Shown: positions 1 to 7,757, counted from the stretch's first letter. The stretch is DNA of 10,117 bases from Desulfovibrio sp. UBA4079 (GCA_002382645.1 DFYP01000036.1:29976-40092), one strand, 5' to 3'. Notes: generated by a model from the sequence alone, not told the origin. Made by a program: numbers and translations.

Positions 1-143
1 TCAAGGGCTGGTGGTCTTATTTACGCCATATATCGCCTTGAAACTTTTTTGTTTTATTTTTTTGCATAATACTCATAGTGCCAATCTATCCGATCTATCG
101 GCTTTGGCAATAGTCCTTCTCTTCCTCCTGCTCTGGCACAACG
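1..143. other. AT-rich non-coding stretch at window edge
   Basis: This stretch is much richer in A+T than the rest of the window and holds no convincing gene. It contains a T-rich run at about 44-63. It also holds a small nested inverted repeat: GCCAA (80-84) pairs with TTGGC (104-108), and CCGAT (90-94) pairs with ATCGG (97-101). TCAAGG (1-6) can pair with CCTTGA (36-41) just before the T-run, which could be the end of a plus-strand terminator for a gene outside the window. The loop is long, so this is only a possibility. Confidence 0.4.
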
Positions 144-177
144 AAAAATCCCGCCCCGGCACAGGCCGGAGCGGGAT
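144..177 (-). terminator. Intrinsic terminator of the HK / REC-HDOD operon
   Basis: Arms 148-160 and 165-177 form a 13-position stem with one C-A mismatch (155/170) and a 4-base loop (161-164). Read on the minus strand, the stem is followed at once by a T-run (147-144). It lies about 28 bases past the TGA stop of the REC-HDOD gene at 205-207, which fits a Rho-independent terminator closing that operon. Confidence 0.85.
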
Positions 178-204
178 CATTATAATAAAATACGGGATGT
201 TAAA

Positions 205-1425
205 TCAGTCCTGCCCGTTCTGCTGGCTGTAGATGGCCGAGCAGAGCTCCTTCCACTGCGGCAGGTGGCTGGTGAGCCCCATGTGCTCCAGGTAGGCCGG
301 GTCCGGCGGATGCTGGGCGTAGTCCTTGTTGATGATGCGCAGCTCGTGCTCCAGGGCGTTGGCCGCGTGCACCGCGGTGAGCGGGGTGAAGTCCCGGCCG
401 CATCCGGCCAGGCCCGGCTCGTGGTGGAAGGCCAGGGCGTCCACCACGGCCCCGGGCAGGTTCCAGAGCCCCAGGAGATAGGCCCCCAACTCGGCGTGGG
501 AGGTGGCCAGGACCTCGCGCTCGACCTCCCAGACCGTGCGGTTCTCGTTGCGCACCGTGGCCAGGATGCCCAGGTACTCGACCTCGAAGCGGGAGGCCAG
601 GATGAGCTTGCCCACGTCGTGGAGCATGCCCGCGATGAAGCACTCGTCCACCATCTCCGGGGGCATGCCCTCGAAGGTGGCGATGGCCGAGGCGATGCGG
701 CCCGTGGCCAGGCTGTGGTCCACGAGCACATCCATGGAGTAGCGCGGAAAGCGGCTGAAATCGAAGACCGAGAAGAGGTGCGCCGAGAGGATCAGGCCCT
801 TGATGATCTCGGTGCCCAGGAGGTTCACGGCCTGGGCCGGGTTGGTCAGGGGCCGGAAGAAGCCGAAGAAGGAGGAGTTGACCATCTTGAGGATGGCCGC
901 GGTCATGGCCGGGTCCTCGGAGATGATCCGGGCCACGGTGCCCAGGTTGCCGTCCTCCTTCTGGACCTCCTCCACCACCCGCAGATAAAGATCCGGCAGG
1001 CTCGGCAGGGTCTCGATGCGCGAGACGATGTTCTTGGCCGACTCGTTCGTCAGGATGCGGCGCAGGTTGTAGGCCCGCTCCAGGGTCTCGCGGATGTCGT
1101 CGGCCGAGCAGGGCTTGGTCAAAAACTGATGGGCCTGCTTCACCGAGCGCATGACCATGTTGTAGTCGGCGTGGCCCGAGAGCACGATGCGCACCACGTC
1201 GGGCCGGGCCTCCTGGATGATCTTGAGGAGCTGGCCGCCGTCCATGCCGGGCATGCGCATGTCGGTCATGACCACGTCCACGTTGTTGCAGGCCAGGACC
1301 ACCAGGGCCTCGTCGCCGCTGCGCACGAAGTGCTGGTCCCATTCCTGGGACATGGGCCGGAGCATGCGGCGCAGGGCGTCCAGCATGTTCTGGTCGTCGT
1401 CCACGAACAGCACGCTCTTTTTCAC
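205..1425 (-). CDS. Response regulator with receiver and HDOD output domain
   Basis: The 406-residue protein has an N-terminal receiver domain (about 3-120) and an HDOD domain (about 135-345). The receiver is complete: acidic residues D9-D11, phosphoacceptor D55 in TDMRMPG, S83, and K104 in LTKPC. The HDOD part keeps MLHDVGKL (267-274) and HHEP (334-337). HDOD proteins are metal-dependent-hydrolase relatives, usually regulatory, and here the domain is the phosphorylation-controlled output; no DNA-binding domain is seen. The start is a GTG at 1425-1423, preceded by a GGGGAG ribosome site. The frame stays open further upstream, but that part lies inside the kinase gene and does not look like a receiver. 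GTG overlaps the kinase stop as GTGA, so the pair is translationally coupled and very likely a cognate kinase/regulator. The target process cannot be read from the sequence. Confidence 0.93.
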   Translation of the reverse strand: MKKSVLFVDDDQNMLDALRRMLRPMSQEWDQHFVRSGDEALVVLACNNVDVVMTDMRMPGMDGGQLLKIIQEARPDVVRIVLSGHADYNMVMRSVKQAHQFLTKPCSADDIRETLERAYNLRRILTNESAKNIVSRIETLPSLPDLYLRVVEEVQKEDGNLGTVARIISEDPAMTAAILKMVNSSFFGFFRPLTNPAQAVNLLGTEIIKGLILSAHLFSVFDFSRFPRYSMDVLVDHSLATGRIASAIATFEGMPPEMVDECFIAGMLHDVGKLILASRFEVEYLGILATVRNENRTVWEVEREVLATSHAELGAYLLGLWNLPGAVVDALAFHHEPGLAGCGRDFTPLTAVHAANALEHELRIINKDYAQHPPDPAYLEHMGLTSHLPQWKELCSAIYSQQNGQD

Positions 1426-3047
1426 TGCCGCTCCCCGGTCTTGTGGCCGTGCAGGGGCAGGCGGATGAGGAAGCTCGCGCCCCGGCCCTCCTCGGACTGC
1501 ACCTGGATGGACCCGCCGTGCTTGTCCACCACGATGGAGTGGGCGATGGCCAGGCCCTGGCCCGTGCCCCGGCCCACCGCCTTGGTGGTGAAGAAGGGGT
1601 CGAAGATCTTGTCCCGGCAGGCCGCCGGGATGCCCACTCCGCTGTCCTGCACGCGGATCTCGGCCCATTCCCCGGCGCGCCGCGTGCGGATATCGATGCG
1701 GCCCTTGCCGCCGCGCTCGCGCACGGCCTCCTCCACGGCCTGGGCCGCGTTGATGATGATGTTCAGGAAGACCTGGTTCAGGTCCCCGGCCAGGCAGCTC
1801 ACCAGGGGCAGGGCCGTGTCGAAGTCCGTGACCACCTCGGCCACGTACTTCCACTCGTTGCGGGCCACCAGCAGGGCGTCACGCAGGGCCTGGTTCAGGT
1901 CCGCGTAGCGCCACTCCTCGCGCTCCGGATGGGAGAACTTCTTCATGCCCAGGACGATGGAGGTCACGTGCTCCACGCCCTCCAGGGACTGGGCGATGGC
2001 CGCGGGGATCTCGGCCTCCAGGAAGTCCAGGTCCGCGCCCTGGATGGCCGCCTCGATGCGCTCCAGGTGCGGCCGGGGATCCTCCCCGCCACGCACCCCG
2101 GCCAGGCAGGTCAGGAACTCCTGCAGGACGCCCGCGATGCTGGCGTAGGACTTCTCCAGGAAGTGGATGTTGTCGCCGATGTACTGGATGGGGGTGTTGA
2201 TCTCATGGGCGATGCCCGCGGCCAGGCGGCCGATGGATTCCAGGCGCTGGGCGATGCCCAGCTGCTGCTCCCGGGCCACGTGCCAGGACAGGTCGTGGAA
2301 ATACAGGGCCAGCACCGTCCGCCCGCCCAGGCGTCCGGAAAACACGCTGCGCAGCAGCGGCGTCCCGGGCGCATCCGCCCGGCGCAGGGTGGTCTCCTCG
2401 TGGAGCACCCGCTCCTCCGGGGCATGCATCCCGGCGAAGCCTCCGGCCGGACCCAGGAGGGGTTCGAGCACCTCGGGAAACGGCCGGCCCAGGGCCTGTT
2501 CCGGGGCCACGCCGAAGAGGTCCGCGGCCCGCTGGGGCCACTCCAGGATGCGGCCGTCCCGGGCCTCGGCAAAGACCAGGGCCCCGCCCAGGAACTCGGC
2601 CAGGGCGCGGAAAAAGACCCCCTGCTCCGAATCCCGGCTGCCGCCCACGCCGTCGTCCTCCAGGAGGTCCAGCAGGGCCTGGCGCATCCGGACCGGGGAC
2701 GAGCCCACGGGCAGGTGGATGCAGCGGCCGGGCAGCAGGCTGCCCGCGGTGTCGAAACCCGGTCCGGTGAGCAGAAGCATGGGCAGGTCCCAGCCCATGG
2801 CCCGGCGCAGGCCGGCCACGCTCCGCAGGGGCTCGTCCTGCTCCTGGGGGGCGAGGACCGCCAGACGCAGGGCCCGGCCCGGGAGCCGGGCCAGGGCGGC
2901 CTCCATGTCCGGAACCGCCTCGGGGCGCAGGTCCAGACCCTGCAGGGCGGCTCCCAAGGCCTCCAGGATGCCCACCTCGCGGACCACGAGGAGGATGTCG
3001 GGCCCCTGGGGCACAGAAGATGGTTGGGTTGCTGCGGCGAAGGACAT
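1422..3047 (-). CDS. Cytoplasmic PAS sensor histidine kinase with degenerate receiver
   Basis: The 541-residue protein has no evident signal peptide or membrane segment, so it should be cytoplasmic. Residues about 16-125 resemble a receiver fold but lack the phosphoacceptor: the third strand reads RLAVLAPQ where Asp is expected, and the usual acidic pair and Lys are missing. A PAS-like domain follows (about 145-255). The kinase core has the H-box AAGIAHEINTP with H281, N-box NQVFLNIIINAAQ (N429/N433), G1 DSGVGI (468-473), FFTTK and G2 GRGTGQGL. The ATG at 3047 is chosen because GGAG lies 5 bases upstream and a promoter candidate starts transcription near 3072. The ATG at 3074, nine codons earlier, has no ribosome site and would sit at the transcript start. 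It probably phosphorylates the overlapping REC-HDOD regulator. Confidence 0.92.
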   Translation of the reverse strand: MSFAAATQPSSVPQGPDILLVVREVGILEALGAALQGLDLRPEAVPDMEAALARLPGRALRLAVLAPQEQDEPLRSVAGLRRAMGWDLPMLLLTGPGFDTAGSLLPGRCIHLPVGSSPVRMRQALLDLLEDDGVGGSRDSEQGVFFRALAEFLGGALVFAEARDGRILEWPQRAADLFGVAPEQALGRPFPEVLEPLLGPAGGFAGMHAPEERVLHEETTLRRADAPGTPLLRSVFSGRLGGRTVLALYFHDLSWHVAREQQLGIAQRLESIGRLAAGIAHEINTPIQYIGDNIHFLEKSYASIAGVLQEFLTCLAGVRGGEDPRPHLERIEAAIQGADLDFLEAEIPAAIAQSLEGVEHVTSIVLGMKKFSHPEREEWRYADLNQALRDALLVARNEWKYVAEVVTDFDTALPLVSCLAGDLNQVFLNIIINAAQAVEEAVRERGGKGRIDIRTRRAGEWAEIRVQDSGVGIPAACRDKIFDPFFTTKAVGRGTGQGLAIAHSIVVDKHGGSIQVQSEEGRGASFLIRLPLHGHKTGERQ

Positions 3048-3078
3048 GCGCGCTCCGGGACGACGGCTTGGCATGGAA

Positions 3079-3106
3079 ATTACACCCGGGCGCTATGCTG
3101 CGGCAA
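3079..3106 (-). promoter_or_regulatory. Candidate sigma-70 promoter for the HK / REC-HDOD operon
   Basis: On the minus strand, TTGCCG (3106-3101, 4/6 match to the -35 consensus) is separated by 16 bases from TGTAAT (3084-3079, 5/6 match to -10). The predicted transcript start near 3072 lies about 25 bases before the ATG at 3047. It sits just after the terminator of the upstream CII-like gene, so the operon can be expressed independently. Confidence 0.5.
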
Positions 3107-3110
3107 GGTA

Positions 3111-3147
3111 AAAGGAAACCCCGCGCCTCCCCTCAGGCGCGGAGTTT
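3111..3147 (-). terminator. Intrinsic terminator of the CII-like gene
   Basis: Arms 3116-3128 and 3135-3147 form a 13-position stem with one C-A mismatch and a 6-base loop. On the minus strand the stem ends in TTT and runs into CCTTTTACC, a broken T-tract. It lies 33 bases past the TGA stop of the CII-like gene (3181-3183). Confidence 0.75.
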
Positions 3148-3180
3148 CAGGGACGGCCTGGGCCGCTCTCCCCCCGGACC

Positions 3181-3495
3181 TCAACCCACGGCCTTGGCCC
3201 GGGGCTCCCCGCCCTGCACGCTGCAGAACGACAGCTCCGCGCGGGCGGCCTTGGTGGTCGGGACCAGGGTGTAGCCCATTTCCTGGGCCATGAAGCTGAG
3301 CGGAGCCACGTTCCGGGTCAACTTCATGATCTGGAGCAGGGTCTCCACCCCGAGTTTGGCGTTCTTGTCGAACGGGTTGACCTCCCGCAGCAGCGTTGAA
3401 TAGGGCTTGCCGATCTCGGCGGCCAACTGCTTGGCGGGGCGCTCACCGTCCAGCACGATGTCTTGAACGATCCGGGTCACATTCTTGCGGTACAT
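3181..3495 (-). CDS. Small CII-like helix-turn-helix regulator
   Basis: The 104-residue protein looks like the phage regulatory CII / CP76 family of small DNA-binding proteins; this assignment is from pattern recognition, not a search. Residues 20-41 (PAKQLAAEIGKPYSTLLREV region) look like a helix-turn-helix, followed by NPFDKNAKLGVETLLQIMKLT, typical of the family's second helical part. A clear ribosome site (AGGGGGG, about 7 bases upstream) supports the ATG at 3495. No integrase, repressor or phage structural gene is nearby, so it seems to be a resident regulator rather than part of a prophage. It stands alone, with its own terminator and a perfect sigma-54 promoter about 50 bases upstream of the start, and is probably controlled by the adjacent NtrC-type activator. 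Its targets are unknown. Confidence 0.8.
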   Translation of the reverse strand: MYRKNVTRIVQDIVLDGERPAKQLAAEIGKPYSTLLREVNPFDKNAKLGVETLLQIMKLTRNVAPLSFMAQEMGYTLVPTTKAARAELSFCSVQGGEPRAKAVG

Positions 3496-3556
3496 GGACA
3501 GTCCCCCCTGTTGCGTTCGGCCGGTGGCCCGGCCGATCCCTGTTCACTTTATAAAA

Positions 3557-3572
3557 AGCAACTGCCATGCCA
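3557..3572 (-). promoter_or_regulatory. Sigma-54 (RpoN) -24/-12 promoter of the CII-like gene
   Basis: Read on the minus strand the element is TGGCATGGCAGTTGCT. It matches every defined position of the sigma-54 consensus TGGCAYRNNNNTTGCW, including the invariant GG and GC ten bases apart. The transcript would start near 3546, giving a leader of about 50 bases to the ATG at 3495. Sigma-54 promoters need an enhancer-binding ATPase, and one is encoded directly upstream at 3742-5115. Confidence 0.88.
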
Positions 3573-3592
3573 TTTTTCTCTAACCCGGATTG

Positions 3593-3606
3593 ATTGAGCG
3601 ATCAAT
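3593..3606. repeat. Short inverted repeat upstream of the sigma-54 promoter
   Basis: ATTGA (3593-3597) and TCAAT (3602-3606) form a perfect 5-base inverted repeat around GCGA, about 20 bases upstream of the -24 element. It lies in the AT-rich part of the intergenic region between enhancer-like repeats and promoter, where DNA bending or a second regulator could act. No exact IHF consensus was found. Its role is unproven. Confidence 0.35.
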
Positions 3607-3661
3607 AACAATGCCAGGATGATAGCTAGGTTATTGACATCAGGCCACCAGGATTTTCTCC

Positions 3662-3706
3662 CCCGGGAACAGTGTTCCTGGGACACAAGTGTAGCGACAC
3701 AAGTGT
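3662..3706. promoter_or_regulatory. Putative enhancer: cluster of dyad repeats
   Basis: Three dyads sit side by side. The first is a 21-base palindrome with arms 3662-3671 and 3673-3682 (core GGAACA-G-TGTTCC, one mismatch at 3665/3679). The other two are identical 11-base direct copies of GACACAAGTGT (3682-3692 and 3696-3706, 14 bases apart), each containing the dyad ACAC-AA-GTGT. They lie about 125-155 bases upstream of the predicted sigma-54 transcript start, the usual distance for upstream activator sites of NtrC-type proteins. The first palindrome has no T-run on either strand, so it is a poor terminator. Binding by the neighbouring activator is inferred. Confidence 0.55.
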
Positions 3707-3741
3707 TTCTCACCCGCGGACAGGAGAGGGGCGGCCCGGGC

Positions 3742-5115
<1,374 letters not shown>

Positions 5116-5125
5116 GGCCTCCGTC

Positions 5126-5995
5126 CTAGCGGCAGGCCCAGAGCGCGGCCTCGCGGATCTCCTTGAACAGGGCCATGCTCACCGAGCCCATGAACAGCCG
5201 GCCCAGCAAGCCGCCGCCCGCGCCGGTGCGGCCCACGGCCACGGCGGCGTAGCGCCGTTCCTGGGCTTCGTGCAGGATGGCCGGGGCCACCTTGGGCGAC
5301 TCCAGGACCCGCGAGTGGATGCGGTCCGCGGCCACGCCGTTGCGCTCCAGGGCCTCGCGGGTGCGGGCGAAGATTTCGTCCACGTCCCGGGCCCGGCCCG
5401 TGCGGTTCACGTGGAGCATGGTCACGGAGTGCTCGGGCTCCTTCTCGAGCATGAAGCCCACATGGTCGGCCACCCGCAGGCTCGGCTCCGAGCCGTCGGC
5501 GCACAAAAGCACGTTGCGGCGGCCCCATTCCGGGTCCCGGCAGATCCACAGCGGAAAGGTGATCTCCTCCATGAGCAGGCCCTTGCTCACGCTGTCGTCG
5601 AGGATCTCCTCCAGCTTCATGGTGGCCCGGCGGCCCAGGACCACGGCGTCATAGAGCCCTTCCTCGCCTTCCCGCAAAATGGTCATGGCCCTGGACATTC
5701 CCTGGGAGGTATGCTTGGTGTCGATGTTGTCGGGAGAGAAACCGTGCTGGACCAGGATGCGCTTGCACTCGGTCAGGGTCTTCATGCTCCTGTCCAGGTT
5801 GCGGCGGGCCATCTCCTCGCCCTGGGTCACGGTCTCGAAGGACAGCTCCTCGGCCCAGACCGCGGGGGTTTCAGCCACCACGTTGAACAGGGTCAGGCGG
5901 ATATCCTTCTTGTTGTGGAAAAAGTAGGCCACATAGCGGATGCCGTGCAGGTGCTGGGGGTCGTTGCTGATGGTCACAAGCAGATGTCTGTCCAT
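5126..5995 (-). CDS. Tandem universal stress protein (UspA family)
   Basis: The 289-residue protein consists of two Usp domains (about 1-152 and 158-289), twice the usual 140-160 residues. The second domain keeps the nucleotide-binding pattern GRTGAGGGLLGRLFMGSVS (255-273), fitting G-2x-G-9x-G(S/T), and ADGSEPS near its start. The first domain has only a worn version (GRRATMKLEEILDDSVS), lacking most loop glycines, so it probably does not bind ATP. No membrane segment is evident. The ATG at 5995 has AAGGAG at good spacing. It is the first gene of the operon with the sigma-54 activator, 10 bases apart. Usp proteins bind ATP and modulate stress or energy responses; a role as adaptor to this signalling unit is inferred from context only. 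Confidence 0.92.
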   Translation of the reverse strand: MDRHLLVTISNDPQHLHGIRYVAYFFHNKKDIRLTLFNVVAETPAVWAEELSFETVTQGEEMARRNLDRSMKTLTECKRILVQHGFSPDNIDTKHTSQGMSRAMTILREGEEGLYDAVVLGRRATMKLEEILDDSVSKGLLMEEITFPLWICRDPEWGRRNVLLCADGSEPSLRVADHVGFMLEKEPEHSVTMLHVNRTGRARDVDEIFARTREALERNGVAADRIHSRVLESPKVAPAILHEAQERRYAAVAVGRTGAGGGLLGRLFMGSVSMALFKEIREAALWACR

Positions 5996-6054
5996 GCCGG
6001 TCTCCTTTGGCAGCCGATGCGCTTACCGTAGTACTTGCCTTTTTTGAGCCGTAT

Positions 6055-6070
6055 TGCAAGATGCTACCCC
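6055..6070 (-). promoter_or_regulatory. Weak sigma-54-like promoter candidate for the usp/activator operon
   Basis: The minus-strand sequence GGGGTAGCATCTTGCA matches 8 of 12 defined sigma-54 positions, with the invariant GG and GC correctly spaced and a perfect TTGCA -12 element, but a poor -24 side. The predicted start near 6044 leaves a leader of about 48 bases. I found no convincing sigma-70 promoter in this gap. GG-N10-GC occurs often by chance in GC-rich DNA, so this is a candidate only. Confidence 0.3.
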
Positions 6071-6082
6071 AGGGGGGCGGCC

Positions 6083-7609
6083 ATGAACCGCGACGACGAG
6101 AAGCTCCAGCGCAGCGACTATTGCCTGTTCGAGGCCGAGGAAGGGGAGCACCGCGTGGCCGTCCTGGGCACGGGCCCGGGGTTCCTCTCCATCGTGGACC
6201 TGCTCACCAGCACCGAGTTCCACGACTTCCTGCCGGGATTCCGGCTGGTGGCCGTGGCCGAGCCCGGCCCGGACCCCGAACGCCTGCGCGGAGTCCGCGC
6301 CCAGGGCGTGCCGCTCTATGAGACCTTCGAGGAGCTCTGGGCCAAACACTCCGACATCCGCTACCTGGTGGAGCTCACCGGCCACCGCGACCGGGTGGAA
6401 GCCTTGCGCCGCGTCCTGCCGGGCCGAGTCTCGATCATCGACCACGCCGCCGCGGTGTTCTTCTGCGGGCTGCGCGACATGGCCCGGATCAAGAGCCACT
6501 GCGAGGTCAACCTGGACCGCCAGCGCACCCTGCTCCAGGCCATCATCGACGAGGTGCGCGAGGACATCCTGCTCCTGGACCTCAAGGGCCGCGTGGTGGA
6601 CATGAACCGCAACGTCTGGCAGCGCACCGGCAAGGCCAAGGAGGAGCTCACCGGCAAGGCCTGCTACGAGGTCATGACCCTGCGCGACGGCCTGCCCTTC
6701 TGCCGCGAGATGGACAAGGACTGCCCGTTCTTCAAGACCCTGAACACCAAGGAGGCGGCCGAGGCCCTGGTGACCCGGGTCAACGCCGAGGGCCAGCTCC
6801 TGTACTTCCGGGTCTATTCCTACCCCATCCTGGGCAGCCTGGGCGAGATGACCCACGTGATGATCATGCAGCGCGACATCACCTCGCGCACCCACCGCGA
6901 AAAGCACCAGCACCAGGCCGACAAGCTGGCGATCATCGGCGAGATGTCCACCTACCTGGCCCACGAGATCAGAAATCCGCTGTTCGCCATCGGCGGGTTC
7001 ACCAACGCGCTGCTGCGCTCCACGGACATCTCGGAAAAGGACCGCGAGAAGCTGGCGATCATCGCCGAGGAAACCCAGCGCCTGGACCACATGCTCACGA
7101 GCATCCTGAACTTCGCCCGGCCCAGCAAGACGCCCACGGACAAGGTGGACCTGCGCCGCGTGGTGGAGGACACCGTGGAGCTCATGGAGATCGGCTACGC
7201 CCGCCAGGGTTACAGCTTCGAGACGCACTGCGAGCAGGGCCTGCCCATGGTCAGCGGCGAGCCCGAGCTGCTCAAGCAGTGCCTGGTGAACCTCTACAAG
7301 AACTCCATCGAGGCCATGCCCTCGGGCGGGACCATCACCACGCGCTGCGGGCTCTCCGGGGACCTGGTGTCGCTTTCGGTGGAGGACGCCGGGCAGGGCA
7401 TGTCCGAGCAGGACCTGGAAAAGGCCTGCAGCCCGTTCTACACCACCAAGGAAAAGGGCTGCGGCCTGGGACTGGCCATGATCAAGAAGATCGTGGAGGA
7501 GTTCGGCGGGAGCATCGACATCAAGAGCCGCGTGGGCGAGGGCACCGTGGTCACGCTGCTGCTGCCGCCCATGCTGGCGGTGCGCGCCGAGCCCCAGCCC
7601 GCGACCTAG
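6083..7609 (+). CDS. Histidine kinase with Rossmann-like N-terminus and Cys-rich PAS domain
   Basis: The 508-residue protein appears soluble. Residues about 22-128 look like a Rossmann nucleotide-binding fold: a strand and glycine loop RVAVLGTGPGF (24-34), a second strand ending in acidic E60 (LVAVAEP), LVELTG (95-100) and VSIIDHAAA (116-124), as in NAD-dependent oxidoreductases of the GFO/IDH or homoserine dehydrogenase type. A PAS domain follows (about 147-268) with cysteines C194, C207 and C214. The kinase core has AHEIRNP (H294), N-box NLYKNSIEAM (403-412), G1 DAGQGM (435-440), FYTTK and G2 GCGLGL. The ATG at 6083 is preceded by AGGGGGG; the TTG at 6035 in the same frame has no such site. 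It is divergent from the usp/sigma-54-activator operon by 87 bases and is probably that activator's kinase. NAD(H) or redox sensing is inferred. Confidence 0.9.
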   Translation: MNRDDEKLQRSDYCLFEAEEGEHRVAVLGTGPGFLSIVDLLTSTEFHDFLPGFRLVAVAEPGPDPERLRGVRAQGVPLYETFEELWAKHSDIRYLVELTGHRDRVEALRRVLPGRVSIIDHAAAVFFCGLRDMARIKSHCEVNLDRQRTLLQAIIDEVREDILLLDLKGRVVDMNRNVWQRTGKAKEELTGKACYEVMTLRDGLPFCREMDKDCPFFKTLNTKEAAEALVTRVNAEGQLLYFRVYSYPILGSLGEMTHVMIMQRDITSRTHREKHQHQADKLAIIGEMSTYLAHEIRNPLFAIGGFTNALLRSTDISEKDREKLAIIAEETQRLDHMLTSILNFARPSKTPTDKVDLRRVVEDTVELMEIGYARQGYSFETHCEQGLPMVSGEPELLKQCLVNLYKNSIEAMPSGGTITTRCGLSGDLVSLSVEDAGQGMSEQDLEKACSPFYTTKEKGCGLGLAMIKKIVEEFGGSIDIKSRVGEGTVVTLLLPPMLAVRAEPQPAT

Positions 7610-7732
7610 CAGGCCGTTGAAAAATCCGCGCTGGCCGCGTTGCTTCAAAAAACGCACATCCTCGCGTATTGGCGATACGCGTCGGCCGTGCGTTTTTCTC
7701 GCGCCTAGCCCTCGCGGTTTTTGAACGGCCTG
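7610..7732. repeat. Large nested palindrome between convergent genes
   Basis: This 123-base element has three nested inverted repeats. The outer arms are 7610-7630 and 7713-7732 (CAGGCCGTT-AAAAA-CCGCG pattern, nearly perfect). The middle arms are AAAAACGCAC (7648-7657) and GTGCGTTTTT (7688-7697). The inner stem is CGCGTAT (7663-7669) with ATACGCG (7675-7681) around TGGCG. It starts right after the TAG stop of the kinase and ends 25 bases before the end of the convergent PilT-like gene. It could be a dispersed palindromic (MITE- or REP-like) repeat and may act as a two-way terminator. No clear target-site duplication is visible. The nature of the element is inferred. Confidence 0.7.
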
Positions 7733-7757
7733 CGGGAAAGGATATTGTGACGGCCCG

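Noticed and set aside
11..232. Plus-strand open frame of 73 codons starting at GTG
   Set aside because: It has no ribosome site, runs through the minus-strand terminator at 144-177 and into the 3' end of the REC-HDOD gene, and the composition looks like AT-rich spacer DNA.
265..1908. Long plus-strand open frame opposite the REC-HDOD and kinase genes
   Set aside because: Its translation is rich in His, Gly, Val and Arg with no recognisable domain; it is a GC-bias shadow of the real minus-strand genes.
6035..6082. TTG start for the Rossmann/PAS kinase, adding 16 residues
   Set aside because: The ATG at 6083 has a strong AGGGGGG site and the extra residues add nothing to the fold.
6023..7657. 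Long minus-strand open frame opposite the Rossmann/PAS kinase
   Set aside because: The plus strand carries intact kinase motifs and a good ribosome site; the minus frame has no domain pattern and runs into the palindromic element.
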